From positions 702,719 through 766,718 of the forward strand of contig JAVFHQ010000004.1 of the NCBI GenBank assembly GCA_035135055.1: a DNA stretch of 64,000 nt, given 5' to 3'. This DNA comes from Oleoguttula mirabilis (taxonomy: Eukaryota > Ascomycota > Dothideomycetes > Mycosphaerellales > Teratosphaeriaceae). Below are positions 35,760 through 47,000 of this stretch, piece after piece. The position numbers and the translations under genes are program-made. The notes under the pieces are model-generated. The model was given only the letters and a program-made list of their open reading frames with translations. It ran no database searches and was not told where the DNA came from. How positions within the stretch are numbered: position 1 is the first letter of the stretch; every line of letters starts with the position of its first letter.

Positions 35760-36136
35760 AGGTAGATGATGACTAATGCTACGTGATGTGGTTGTGGGTG
35801 ATGATGGTGAGTGTAGCTGTACATTTAGCTGATCCAGAGCATGTACATACAGGCAGAAGCTTTGCGAACGCCTGACTTTAGCATGTGCTCGCGAGCATTG
35901 ATAGCCTGTGCCTCGTTCTCGTATTTTGCCACAGCATCAAAGGCAGGTAGGGTGGTTGTTGATGTTTGAAGGACGGTGTGTGTCGACGCCATCCTGGCTT
36001 GTGTTTGTCAAAGCCGTCACTCTTCATCGGCTCGGGCTAGGGCTTCAAGTTGCAGACCGGCTCGGTATGACCGCGGGACAATTTGTGTAGACTATAGATA
36101 CGTGCACTCTGATCGTCGACTTCATCAAATCTACCA

Positions 36137-36275
36137 TCCGATGTGGTCTAGTGGTTAGGAGCAAGTCAACTCCAATTACCAATGTTAACCTATTCGGGTT
36201 CTAACAACCATCTCAGTTTCTCGCTCTCATCTCTGTAAAGAACAAGTGCCGAGGAGGCCGGGGTTCGATTCCCGT
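36137..36275 (+). pseudogene. Interrupted tRNA-Glu-like element
   Basis: The 5' part (from about 36137) reads TCCGATGTGGTCTAGTGG and continues TTAGGA, matching the acceptor stem, D arm and A box of a eukaryotic tRNA-Glu. A perfect B box, GGTTCGATTCC, sits at 36262-36272, preceded by a possible CTC anticodon region near 36219-36225. About 60 nt of unrelated sequence follows the A box. The 3' acceptor strand (expected to pair with TCCGATG) is missing. A working tRNA cannot fold, so this is a relic or a target of insertion. Confidence 0.5.
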
Positions 36276-36391
36276 AAGTTCAATCATCACACTATCATAT
36301 ATGATCATCAAGCTAACATCACACAGCGCATCGGAATTATTCCAATGCGGAAGCAAAGCTTCTATCTGGGTTAAAACCCCAGGACGCGAAC

Positions 36392-36482
36392 TCACTTTTT
36401 GGACTTTTGAGGTCTGTTGCCGATCATCTGGTACAACTGCTTGATGCTGCCTTCTTCCTTATAGGCACGAGTGATGCGATAT
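36392..36482 (-). CDS. Possible orphan terminal exon
   Basis: Downstream of an ATTGAC branch-like site and ACACAG acceptor, a minus-strand frame encodes about 29 residues (YRITRAYKEEGSIKQLYQMI, then GNRPQKSKK) and a stop. The basic, helix-like, Lys-terminated sequence looks conserved, but I do not recognise it and could not find the upstream exons. It could be the last exon of a small gene or chance. Confidence 0.25.
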
Positions 36483-36498
36483 CTGTGTGTCAATAAGT

Positions 36499-36553
36499 TT
36501 TGCGCTCAGGTGGTCTGCCATGTCAATGAGGTTTGCGCTCAAGTGGTCTGCCA
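36499..36553. repeat. Short tandem duplication, 33-nt period
   Basis: A 22-nt block beginning TTTGCGCTCA and ending GGTCTGCCA occurs at 36499-36520 and again at 36532-36553 with one mismatch. The period of 33 nt is in frame. On the minus strand it gives two copies of an ADHLSA(N/K)LID-type peptide directly before the acceptor of the orphan exon. Confidence 0.85.
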
Positions 36554-38560
36554 GAGTGTGTGCTCGTGGAGATGAAGAGAGTATGCAAAAAGGTAATTGA
36601 AGAAGCTATCTGGTGTGTGCAATCAGGTCGAAAGCAAGTCATGGCAGTTTATTGCACGATCTCCCATGCACCTTCGGTCTACGTCCTCGGTGGCTGGTTG
36701 GTCTGCACCCATGCCAAGCTTCGTGCCGGTATGAATCTATGTCCAAGCATCCGAACCCTATCAATATGCTTCTTGTGATGCCCACCGATCATTTCGTCCC
36801 TCTTAGCCTTGACTGCCACCTATCTCCCTGCCATTCCGCCGGCGTCCGGTGGACGTCGCGTGTGCCTGCCCTCGCTCCTTCTCTTGCGTGCCAAAGCCGA
36901 ACGCACTAGCTTTGCGACGGATGGGCTGAAATGCCACCGTACTCGGCTGACCGATTGGATGCAACCAAGATAGGTATAGGTATTGGGACTTACTTGTCAA
37001 CAAACAATCCTAACGTTCTCTACGGCTATTGCTCTCTCGGCCCGGCACTTCGTCCACCACGCTTGTACCATGGAAGATCGAGAGCGTAACAAAACCATAT
37101 CATGTTGTGGACATTAGCGACCATATCCTGGACAGGGTCGCTGCGGATTAACGGAATCAGACTTGGTACCCAAGCTCTCGGAATCGACAATGACACTCCG
37201 TGCTGTGTTCGCCAGCCTGAGCTGAGACGCCTCTCCCAACTCTGCACTCCAGTATCCACGAGCTACTGGCCAGAAGTTTGTATGATCCATCTTTGGACTC
37301 ACGGGAGCTGCTATCACCGAGATCGCTCTAGTCGTCCAGAAGTGGAAGCACGTGCAGGACACTAAAGACACCTTGCAGGCAGAGTGTGCCTTGACTGCCT
37401 TCGCAGTCGTGGTCCGATGGGAGAGGCGATCGTTCCCTCGGGTATCAGAGTCCGTATTTCTGTTTTCCTAGGTATGCATAACGTCGATGCCAGCTTCGAG
37501 ACTTTGAGTGGCAGCGGTTACATGGTGACTCGAGTATGTATAAGGTATTGCCTGTACTTTCCCGTCGTTGCCCACCAGAAACACATCATGTCCGAAAGCG
37601 ATGCGCGTTTTCTAGGGAGCGCGATGGAGGTCCAAGCCGTGCCGACTGCTGCCGGGCTGCCAGGCAGCATCTTCCCCATCACATGGTACGTCGTCTTGAG
37701 CGCAACCCCGTCTACAACCGTCTACAAGTTTAGATTGGGTGGCGTGGCCGCTTGTTGATCGCAACAGCTTGCGCACATCAAGGCAGCGTCTTAGCCGCGC
37801 ATGAGCAAGCTGCTAGCTCCCCAGAAGCGGTGCATGCGGCATGTCGTGCGATGTCGGTCCGCGCCCAAGCTATGTCCAGCTCAAGTGGGCGCTCCGAGCC
37901 ACCAATCGACGATGAGTCTGCGAAGACGGTATCCTGGCCGTTAAGGTATCAATCGTCTTCGTGTGATTGCGGTGGACATGCGAAGAGGCGACTCCGATCG
38001 GCACGGTGCTTGAGCGAGCTTCTATCAGCGATCTTAAGGAGAGCGTCGGCCCCACTCAAGACGGTACGGGGCAGGAAGCGCCAAAGCAGAGTGAGACCTG
38101 ATGCACAGCCGGGAGTGTTGGCTTATGAAGAGCCAAAACCGCAATGAATTCGGCCCGAGTCGCCAGCATGAGCTGAGTAACATGCCGTAGCGCGTCCCGT
38201 GGGACTTACTAAGGACCCGGAAGGATGCAAAGCCCCGCATGTGCAGACTACTATGCCCTATTAGGTCATCGGTATCCTGGACGCGAGGTGGAACCTTATC
38301 AAGATCTCTCGGTAAAAGACGTGCGAGACGTCGAGAAGAGCGCAACTTGGAGTTGCGCCCCGAGTCGGGCACCGCAAAGAGCATACAAACTTCATTACAA
38401 AGGGAACAGGGATGGCACGGATCGATCCTCACATCATCGAGCATACTGCGGCTGTCGCTTCGTGTTGACGACCATGATCCATAAGAAGGCTTCAGATTCC
38501 ACCTCAGCCCTACGAGCAAGCAATAGCCAAGCAAAGCCACCCAAGATCATGCTTGCAACG
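36554..38560. other. Gene-poor interval
   Basis: About 2 kb between the orphan exon and the transcription-factor gene. Numerous short frames are present but none is convincing. The ATG at 38225 is in frame with the downstream factor and would add 112 low-complexity residues, which I judge less likely than the start at 38561. Confidence 0.35.
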
Positions 38561-40291
38561 ATGACTGATACACAGTTCCCGTTTATTGTTTCCAATGGGC
38601 CGAAAGTGCCGCGAGAGGCAAGAACCATGATCCGGAAGCAGGCCATGAAGTGAGCATGATGAAGGGTATAACCCATGTTTGAGGCACTAGATGGGTTCTA
38701 ACCTTCTGTGTTAGGGATATTGGCCTCACGAGGAAGAAGAAAGGGAACTACGGTCAGGTCAATCGGCGCCAGCTGCCTGTATACGACTCGAGCGAAGATC
38801 AGGCCACTGCCAACGGCCGTAACGCTCGTGCGACTCTCCTAATCCGGTCCTCAGTCATATGCAGTAGTGGCGCGACAAGCGGTGGAAGCAGTAGCTCTAC
38901 TACCGCCCGGAGCTCATCCTCACCGGAAACATCACCCCCGATCAATGGAGATGGCGAGCTAGTCGAGTTCCTCCCGACGGTGAACCATGCGGGCGGATTG
39001 CTTGATGGATCGGAAGCGGAGCAAGCCCTCTCGTACGAACTCATGTTCTCCCGTCTGACGACCGCTCCCGACTACGAGCGTGCTCGCTCGAAGTTTGGCG
39101 TGGGGCTCACAGACCTTGCCGTTCTGACGAACTTCAACGTCGGTAAGAATACTATTGCGATCCTCTCAGCGGACTCCTCCAGGCTTGCGTCGCTGCTGGG
39201 CCAGCAGCACTGGTCATACCTCGAGTATGTCCCAAGCCGCTACGGGACAAGTGACTGCCTGACCGCGGCCACCAATGTGCTCCTTGCCAAGGTCCAGACA
39301 GTCCTAGCTCCGAAGGACGAATGTGCTGAGATCTGTAACCGTCTCTACGGGAAGGCACTGCGGGCTCTGCAGCACGCGATTTCCGACGAGTCGTTGGCGA
39401 TGGAAGCTGACGTACTGTGCGCCACCCAGCTCTTAAGCCTGCATGAGGTGAGTCGACCTCCCTCGCACCGCAATGTGCCACTCTACGGCCTCTGACGTGT
39501 CCTAGCTACTTGATCCATCACGGGATACCGCATGGGCGCACCATGTGCACGGCTCCGCTCGACTGGTCAAGCACCGTTCTGCTTCGCGCTTCGAGACTGA
39601 TTTCGAAAAGGCACTCTTCGCTGCCCACGTCGGCGCCATTATATCCGAGGCTCTTGTCAACAACACCGAATGCTACCTCGACCAGCCAGAATGGACGGAA
39701 CTTTACGCCTCCATGACCCAGGAGTCCCATTTCCTCACCGATCGTAGTGCATTATCCATTCAAGTCCGGCTCGCCTTCTTTATCCTGCCTGGCCTGTGGC
39801 ATGACGTCGGCGAATGTGTCAACTCAGCAGAGTACTTCAGCTGTGGACCCCTCACGTTGCTTGAGTCGAGGTGTCGTAAGGCCCACAGGAAGCTCCTGGA
39901 CTGGCTAGAGGACTACAAAGCTCACTGTGTGCGCCTGTCCTTCGCTCAATTGCCACCGTCGGAGCTAGCCTTGCGGCGAGAGCTGTTCGGATCCGCCTTG
40001 GAGTGTCTCGCAATTGTCAAGCGCTTGCTGGCCACCGTATGCGACACCGAACGACGCTCGTTGGAGGTCGAGACGCAAGCATTGGCACACCTCGTCCTCG
40101 ATCTTCAAAAGCAGCCAGCTCCAAAGCACTCATGGCTGTTCAGTGGGCATGAGGTTGGTGTAGCTTACACCATGCTACTCACGAAGAGTCAATGGGAGGA
40201 AAACGTGAGTCGCGGAGAGTCGGATAGCCACAAGATGGCCTCGCGCACCAGGTACAACACGTGGAGCAACACTCTTCGCATGACCGGCTGA
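38561..40291 (+). CDS. Fungal-specific transcription regulator-like protein
   Basis: Exons 38561-38649, 38715-39447 and 39506-40291, with introns of 65 and 58 nt (both GTGAG donors) and agreeing phases; about 535 residues. The start QFPFIVSNGPKVPREARTMI, then RKQAMKDIGLTRKKKGNYG, matches the N-terminal arm of a fungal regulator family (Fungal_trans_2-like, usually without a Zn2Cys6 cluster). A Ser-rich linker and a large all-helical domain follow. A perfect GTGAGT donor at 40205 suggests a further intron and a different C-terminus. Two downstream acceptors open frames that read on to about 40455 or 40529, and I could not choose between them. Targets are unknown. Confidence 0.68.
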
Positions 40292-40607
40292 GTCTCATAT
40301 CTTCGGTCACTTCTCCGCAATGTACCGGCCTTGGGAGGAGCTTCCAGCGCTGCAACAGCAGCCCCACGAACACATCGGCACTGTCCGCCTGTGGCATGGA
40401 GTCGCCCCAAAGCCACGAAAGAGTCGAGTGCCGGTACCTCGTCCTACCACCGTAACAGAGGCTGAGACGCAATTGATGGATGCCGGAGAACGGGAGGAGC
40501 ATCCTGGCGAACTGCCGGAAGGAGCTTGATGGCTCTCTCGATCTGCCTTAGCTTCGGTGATGATGGCAAGATCGTCAACTTTTCATCACGTGCCACCCGT
40601 GGTCGCA

Positions 40608-41187
40608 TTATACCACACCGGCCTGTCCAGCCTTCCACAAGCCAACAAGAGGGATGCCAATGCTCCAGGCATACACACCTGTTCTCGCGAGAGCCAGCAC
40701 ATCATGCGTGACCGTCATATACACCGCCATGTAAAGCGTTCGGACTCCGAGGAATGAGAGCGCCATGTTGTTCAGGTCCTCGGCCGGGAGCTTAGCCAGA
40801 TTGCCGGCGAGCTGTATGATCCTTGTTAGCCATATATACCATAACTAGCGCCGCGCGGATTCTAGCCTCACCACTGCCGCTGCGAAAAGTGGAAAGACCT
40901 CCATGGAGTTGATATGCGCGCCTCGAGCTCGGCCCAGCTCGCTCCAGACTGCTGCCGGAAGCTTGCCTTTCCAGTTCTCGAGATTGCTTCGGGGCCTGCA
41001 GCGTCGGTCAGTCTGTTGTACCAGCGAGATGGAGACGTGCACCTTACTGTGCGATGGACATCTGGCCCTTGGATGCGAGCATCAACCGGCTGGTGTAGTA
41101 GAGATGGGGAACCAGACCGAGGCCAAAAGCTGCCGGGATGGACTGGATCGACCAATTGTAGGGCGTTGCTTGAGGCGAAGACATCAT
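40608..41187 (-). CDS. MAPEG-like membrane protein
   Basis: Three exons: 41187-41048, 40995-40872 and 40811-40608, with introns of 52 and 60 nt (GTAAGG, GTGAGG) and correct phases; 155 residues. The order of features matches the fungal MAPEG family: NWSIQSIPAAFGLGLVPH in the first helix, then PRSNLENWKGKLPA, then RARGAHINSMEVFPLFAAAV (the ARGAHxNxxExFP motif around the glutathione site), LAGNLANLPAED-like sequence and two more helices. Members are small four-helix ER proteins related to microsomal glutathione S-transferases and eicosanoid enzymes. The substrate here is unknown. The 3' end converges on the regulator gene to the left. Confidence 0.88.
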
Positions 41188-42521
41188 GGCTGGTTTCCAC
41201 TCGCGAGTAATGGCTTTTGATGGTATGGATCTGCTGTTCCTAGGATGCAATGTGGTGAAGTCTTCTGATGTTTTGTGCCTGTCCTGTCCGGACTGCGCGG
41301 GCCCGCTTGAGTATATATGCGATTTCTCTTCGGCTTGGTTCAGGACACCGGTAGATCAATTGGCTATCACAGGACCTTGCTCCTGTCTCGACCTGAGTTC
41401 CGTTCATGGACCATGGACTGTAGTCGGGCATACATGACTCGAAAGAGGGTCTGCCACGATAACGCCAAGACGAGACCAGAGTCCCAAATAGGCAAGATCT
41501 GCCCCCCGAATTCCCCCGAGCCGCACTCGTGACGCAAGTCAGGGACCGAGGCGCTCTGATACCTGCGCGCTTGCCCGTAACGGTCAACAACCACGCGTTG
41601 CGGCTGCGGCGCCGGTGAGGGTCGTTATCCGCAAGGGGGCAGAGGCAAAGTCTCAAAGACACTGCCCATGCGCGGCAAAATAATATAACCTACCGCCTAC
41701 CGTCATGGACACCGTACGCCCCCCCCCTCCTCGGCAATACCGCCGAGCAGCAGCACACTTTGGGTTTTGCGGCTGTCCGACCGGGTAGTGCCGCGAAGCT
41801 ACACGCCGCGACCAAGCAAGCCTCCACCGCAAGCTCTGGGGCCTTTGCGGCGGGGACGCGGCGCAATGGAGCCAAGACGATTTCCTCGCTTTGGATGCAG
41901 AGTAGCGAACGGATGCGATTCTGGAGAAGTTGTGGGAATTGTGTGGGGAGGAGGGGGGGGAGTGTAGAGCGCGCTGGAATCGGTGTGATTTTCGATTTGG
42001 GGAGCCGTTTGGGGAGGGCGTCCGCGGTTTTAGGGGGGGGGGGGGGACTGGCTGACTATCTTCGGGTGCGCTGTTCCAAAGGGGGGGGGAGGGGGGGTGT
42101 CTTTTCGTCTATTGGGAGATATTACCAGCGTCGGGTTGGCTGATCGTGGAAGCAGCGCCGCCCGCCGCACTTGTTCGCTTGCCGAAGACTGATGGATTAA
42201 ATATCGGATGCGCTCGCATACGCCGAGAGCGTTGGACGAGATTCTCCGCCATGATCATGGCGCCTCGAAGGGTCGGCTGGAGAGGCCCCTCGGCGGCACG
42301 ACGAGTAGGGGGGTTTTTTTTTATCTCGATCGAAAGCCGGGCGAGATCTCCTGGTTTGTGTCCACCAGGAGCTTCTTGAGGGATGGGTCAGCGCAAGCGC
42401 GTTGCTCGGGCGGCTGCTCGCTGTATCATGGCTGCGATAGGAAGTGGACTGGATTAACCTTGCCCGTACAAGGATCGACGAGATGGTCGCAAGGCCACAG
42501 GCGGCAGGCACGCCAGTACGC
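41188..42521. other. Gene-free interval with long G and C runs
   Basis: No supported ORF. Around 41720 there is a run of C, and at about 42032-42045 and 42079-42097 runs of 8-13 G occur on the plus strand. A run of about 10 T lies near 42313. Such G runs can form quadruplexes and are prone to sequencing error. Confidence 0.6.
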
Positions 42522-43553
42522 CTAACAAGTGGCAGCAGCGTCACCAAGCGCCTCATGCTTCCCCTCCAAATCCGAACCCGTCGCGCGCTCGAGTATCGTG
42601 ACCAAAGCCCGCCTCTTCCGCGCCGCCTCGTCATCTCCGGCCAACTGTTTCGTATTCAGTGTGCTCCAGTGCTCCTCGATAACTTCAATCAACTCTTCGC
42701 CTGCTTCCGGCAAGCCGAGCTTATGCAGCGCGTGCATCGTCCGCTCATCCACGAAGGGGTATGCCTCCGTCCACAGCCACTGTACTCGCCGGAAGAAGAT
42801 GTCCAAGCCTGTTTTGCCCAGGCCCTTTATGTTGGCTTGGAGGTAGTCGCGCTCTTTGGAGACGTCTTGCTCGCAGTCGTCGCGCACTTTTTGCAGTTGC
42901 GTGCCTTCTTTGTCATCGGATGCCGTGAACTTTGACAGGACAACGTCGCCAATGTGGCCGATGTTCTCGGCTGTTTTGGCTTTGTGCTGTGTCCTCGCTT
43001 CCCATAACGCTTGGTGGTGCTTCTCGGACCCCGCGTCTTGCACTGCCTTTGCGGAGATGAAGCTGTAGGGCTCGTTGAGGATCGTGCGGATCGAGCGGAG
43101 ACCTAGGCGGTGCGATATGGGCCGCGAGAGCACGACGGCGCAGAGTAGCTCTTCGAAGGGATTCAAGGCGCTGGAGGAGTAGGTGCGGATGTCGCCGCGC
43201 TCGTGGATGTCGGCGCTTTCGTCTTCCGGGCGGCAGAGCTCTTCGGCGTCCGTCGAGAGCATGTAATTGAGCAGCTGTTGCTGGGAGGGCTGAGACTTAG
43301 CTGTGCCACGACCTGAGCGGCGGGCGGCCTTTTGCGGTTCGTCTGATTCGGCGGCGTTCTTGCGTTTCTTGGACGGCTTTCCGTCTGGTTTCGCGTCTGC
43401 CGGCGCTTCGTCCTTGCCTTTGCCACTTATCATCGTAGGCTCCTCTGCTATAGCCTCTTCCTTCGGCGCGTCTGCCTGTTTCCGTGCTTTGCCCGCTGGC
43501 TTTGCCGCCTTGGGCTTGGCCGTCTTCTTCGCGGCGCCTTTCTTGGGAGGCAT
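42522..43553 (-). CDS. HhH-GPD-like (DNA glycosylase fold) protein with basic tail
   Basis: A single exon of 343 residues. Residues 1-90 are Lys/Ala/Pro-rich, like a histone H1 tail, with a likely nuclear signal (PSKKRKN). From about 120 the sequence follows the helix-hairpin-helix glycosylase fold: NPFEELLCAVVLSRPISHR, a hairpin at IKGLGKTGLDIFFRR, then FVDERTMHAL, where the Asp aligns with the catalytic Asp of VDTHV in EndoIII-type enzymes. The catalytic Lys of bifunctional enzymes is not evident and there is no Cys iron-sulfur loop, so it may be monofunctional or purely structural. Role in base excision repair is inferred from the fold. Confidence 0.78.
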   Translation of the reverse strand: MPPKKGAAKKTAKPKAAKPAGKARKQADAPKEEAIAEEPTMISGKGKDEAPADAKPDGKPSKKRKNAAESDEPQKAARRSGRGTAKSQPSQQQLLNYMLSTDAEELCRPEDESADIHERGDIRTYSSSALNPFEELLCAVVLSRPISHRLGLRSIRTILNEPYSFISAKAVQDAGSEKHHQALWEARTQHKAKTAENIGHIGDVVLSKFTASDDKEGTQLQKVRDDCEQDVSKERDYLQANIKGLGKTGLDIFFRRVQWLWTEAYPFVDERTMHALHKLGLPEAGEELIEVIEEHWSTLNTKQLAGDDEAARKRRALVTILERATGSDLEGKHEALGDAAATC

Positions 43554-44059
43554 GTTGATGTGGTGAGATCAATGAGAGAGCATATAAGCGGGGGGGGGAA
43601 GCAGAGCAGTAAGAAACAGGAGTACACACTACACCGATGAACCTCACCTGGTGACCTGGTACTAAGTGTCCAGAATGGCAGCACCGCAATGCGAAGACTA
43701 GCCCGGAGCTTACCTTGTGCCTGGCAGTGGTGATGTCAGTGGCACATGGGGTGGTGGTCTATTGTCTGGTCCGCACCGAGGGCATGGCAAGTTGGCAACG
43801 CCTGGCAGCAACAACGACGACTGCCATAGGATAGACCTGGCTGCATCTCCAACTGCGAGTTGATGAGGCAACTTGTATCGTCTACGCCTGACCGATATGG
43901 AGGAGGAGGCGAGAAAGCCGGAGAGGGCTCCGCGCATCCCGATCACATGCTAACGTGCACCTTTCGTTCACCTTTGAACTTTGAACTTTGAAGCTTGACG
44001 CGTGCCTGCCTGAGGAGGTCTGTCTTACCTTCCCTCATGTCGTCGCACTCGCTCACGAC
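43554..44059. promoter_or_regulatory. Divergent region, HhH-GPD and SNF2 genes
   Basis: About 500 bp between two probable DNA-repair genes transcribed divergently, which would allow co-regulation; that is inference. It contains a run of nine G (about 43590) and a short CTTTGAA triplet repeat at 43972-43992, just 5' of the SNF2 start. Confidence 0.45.
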
Positions 44060-47000
44060 ATGGCCCCCAAAGCGTTGACAGAACGCGACCGCAACAGCGC
44101 AATGGCGAGCACTCCCAACGACCCTAAGCGCAAGCGCTCGCACACAGTCGACCTAACCGGCGACAGCTCGACAGACGAAGATGAGCCGGCGCAAAAGACG
44201 CAGAAGACGACGGCGTCGCGCACCAGTGCCACGCAGAACGCAGCGGCAACAGACCAGACACCGCCCGCGAGCACCGCCCAACCACCACCTAGCAGCAGTG
44301 CGCCCGGCGGCTCTCAACGCGTCTACCAACAGTACAATCCCAGCAGCTCCCTACCCCGCCAACAGCACAGCCAACCGGAGCGTGATGCCTGGCTTACGGC
44401 AGCAAACGACGACGAAGCAGACGACGATGTGGACGAGATAGTATCTTCCACCCAGGACGCTGCGGAGAACGATCAGCTGCACAAGTACGGCGACCTGCCA
44501 ACCAAGATTGTGGGTGTGCAATACTACCGTGGCATGGCGAACTCGGGAGAGTACATTCTCATGCGCCGCGAGCCTGGCAATCCATATGACAGCAACGCCA
44601 TTCGGATCGATAACGTGGCTGGCACGCAGATCGGACATATCCCGAAGAGGATCGCGGAGAAGCTGGCCAAGTACATGGACCGAGGGTGGCTGTTCTGTGA
44701 AGGGAGACTGGCCGGCAGTGTTGGAGCGTTCGATTGTCCGTTGGAGGTCGATCTGTACGGTCCCGACCCGCAGTCCGAGGCTGGGAAGCAGCTCGCGGCC
44801 AAGATGGTTGCGGACAAGATTCCTACCAAGGCATTGAAAGAGGCTGAGCAGCGTGAGAAGGAGCGCCAGAAGAAAGCCGAGCAAGAGCGTAAGAAGCGTG
44901 AGCAGGAGGAGAAGAAACGGCTTGCTGAGGCTCGTCGTGCTGCAGCGGGTGCTGGCAAGGGCGGCAGGATCCCAAGCAGCCAGAACCCGCAGTGGGCGGC
45001 CACGCAGAGTCAACCTGGCGAGAGCAGTCAGCCGGTAATGGACGACTTGCTCGAAGCTTCGCAGCGCTTCAACCCACGCCAGACAGGTCAAACCACGGAT
45101 CAGTATGGCATGCAGGAAGACGCGCTCAAGAACCTGCCGATGGCCACCAAGCCGCAGAGCATCAAGACCGAGATGCTGCCCTACCAGCTCCAAGCACTAA
45201 AGTGGTTGCTCGACCAGGAGAACCCGCAGCCGCCGCCGCCCGGCTCCAAGGACGCCGTGCAGCTGTGGAAGCGGCACGATAGCCAGAACAACGCTTTCAC
45301 CAACATCGCCACCAACCACTCGGTCAAGGAAGCCCCGACGTTCGCCAGCGGCGGGATCCTGGCCGATGATATGGGCTTGGGCAAGACGCTCGAGATGATT
45401 AGCTTGCTCGTCGCTGATGCTGAGAAGAATGGCCGTGGCACGACGCTGGTTGTTGCGCCGCTTTCGGTTATGTCTAACTGGAGCGGGCAGATTGCTACTC
45501 ACGTCCACGAGGACAAAGCGCTGAAGGTATACACGTACCACGGTGCTGGCCGCGTGGCGATGAAAGCGGAGGACTTTGCGCAGTACGACGTAGTCATCAC
45601 CACGTACCAGACGTTGGCCAGCGACTACATGCCTCGTGGCGGTAAAGGCGCCGCGTCCAAGCAGCCGGAGCGCAGGCTGCGTCCCTCTGGCTTGTACAGC
45701 ATGGACTGGCGCCGCATCATCCTCGACGAAGGCCACACCGTCCGCAACCCAGCTTCCAAGGGCGCCGCGGCCGTCACAGCTGTAATGGCGCGCTCGCGCT
45801 GGGCCCTGACTGGTACACCGATCGTCAACTCGCTCAAAGACCTCTACTCCCTCCTCCGCTTCATCGGCATCACCGGCGGCCTCGACCGGCTCGAAGTCTT
45901 CAACAGCGTGCTCATCCGGCCCCTCAAGTCCGGCGAGCCGAGCGCGACCTTCCTGCTGCAAGCCATCATGACGGCCTTCACGCTCCGCCGCCGGAAGGAG
46001 ATGGCCTTCATCGACCTGCGCTTGCCGAAACTGGACGAGTACGTCCACCGCATCGACTTCACGGCCAAGGAGAAGGAGCGCTACGTCGCCCTCGCTAAAG
46101 AAGCCCAAGGCGTGCTCACCAAAGTGCAGAAGAAGGGCAGCGCGCAAGGGTTCGCCCATCTCCTCGAGGTCTTGCTGCGCATGCGGCAGTGCTGCAACCA
46201 CTGGCAGCTCTGCGGCGAGCGCGTGACGAGACTGCTCGCGCAGCTGGAGGCGAACGGCACGGTGGACCTCACGCCGGAGTCCAAGAAGGGCTTGCAGGAT
46301 ATGCTGCAGCTGCAGATCCAGAGCCAAGAGGACTGCGCCGTCTGTCTCGAGACTCTACATAACCCCGTCATCACGACCTGCGGCCATGCGTTTGGGCAGG
46401 AGTGTATTGCCAAGGTCATCGAGACGCAGCACAAATGCCCCATGTGCCGCGCCCCGCTGCCGGATGTCGAGAGCACGTGTGTGCAGCCGGCGAATGAGCA
46501 CGGCGATGAGGTCGCGGACGACGAGATGGACCTCACGCAGAGTAGCAGTAAGCTGGAGGCGCTGATGAAGATCCTCGCCGCCACGAAGGCGAGCGGCAAG
46601 GGCGAGAAGACGGTCGTCTTTAGCCAGTGGACGCGCTTCCTCGATATCATTCAGTCACGCCTCGACCGCGAAGGGTACGTGTACTGTCGCCTCGACGGCA
46701 CGATGTCGGCCGGCCGCCGCGACGCCGCCCTCGCCGCCCTCGCCGACGACGCCAACTGCACGATCCTGCTCGCGTCCCTGGGCGTCTGCGCCGTCGGGCT
46801 CAACCTCACGGCGGCGAATCAGATTATTCTGGGGGATAGTTGGTGGGCGCCGGCGATTGAGGACCAGGCGGTGGATCGGGTGCATCGGCTGGGCCAGGGG
46901 CGGGAGACGAGGGTCTGGCGGTTGGTGGTGGAGGGGAGTATTGAGGATCAGGTGCTGGAGGTGCAGGGGGAGAAGCGGAGGTTGATGCAGCTTGCGTTTT

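Noticed and set aside
36213..36395. Short minus-strand protein containing GIEPRPP
   Set aside because: This peptide is the usual spurious translation of a tRNA T arm.
41760..42143. 127-codon plus-strand frame
   Set aside because: Runs through long G homopolymers, giving poly-Gly; no domain.
44351..46327. Long minus-strand frames across the SNF2 gene
   Set aside because: Shadows of a recognised plus-strand gene; no domain in translation.
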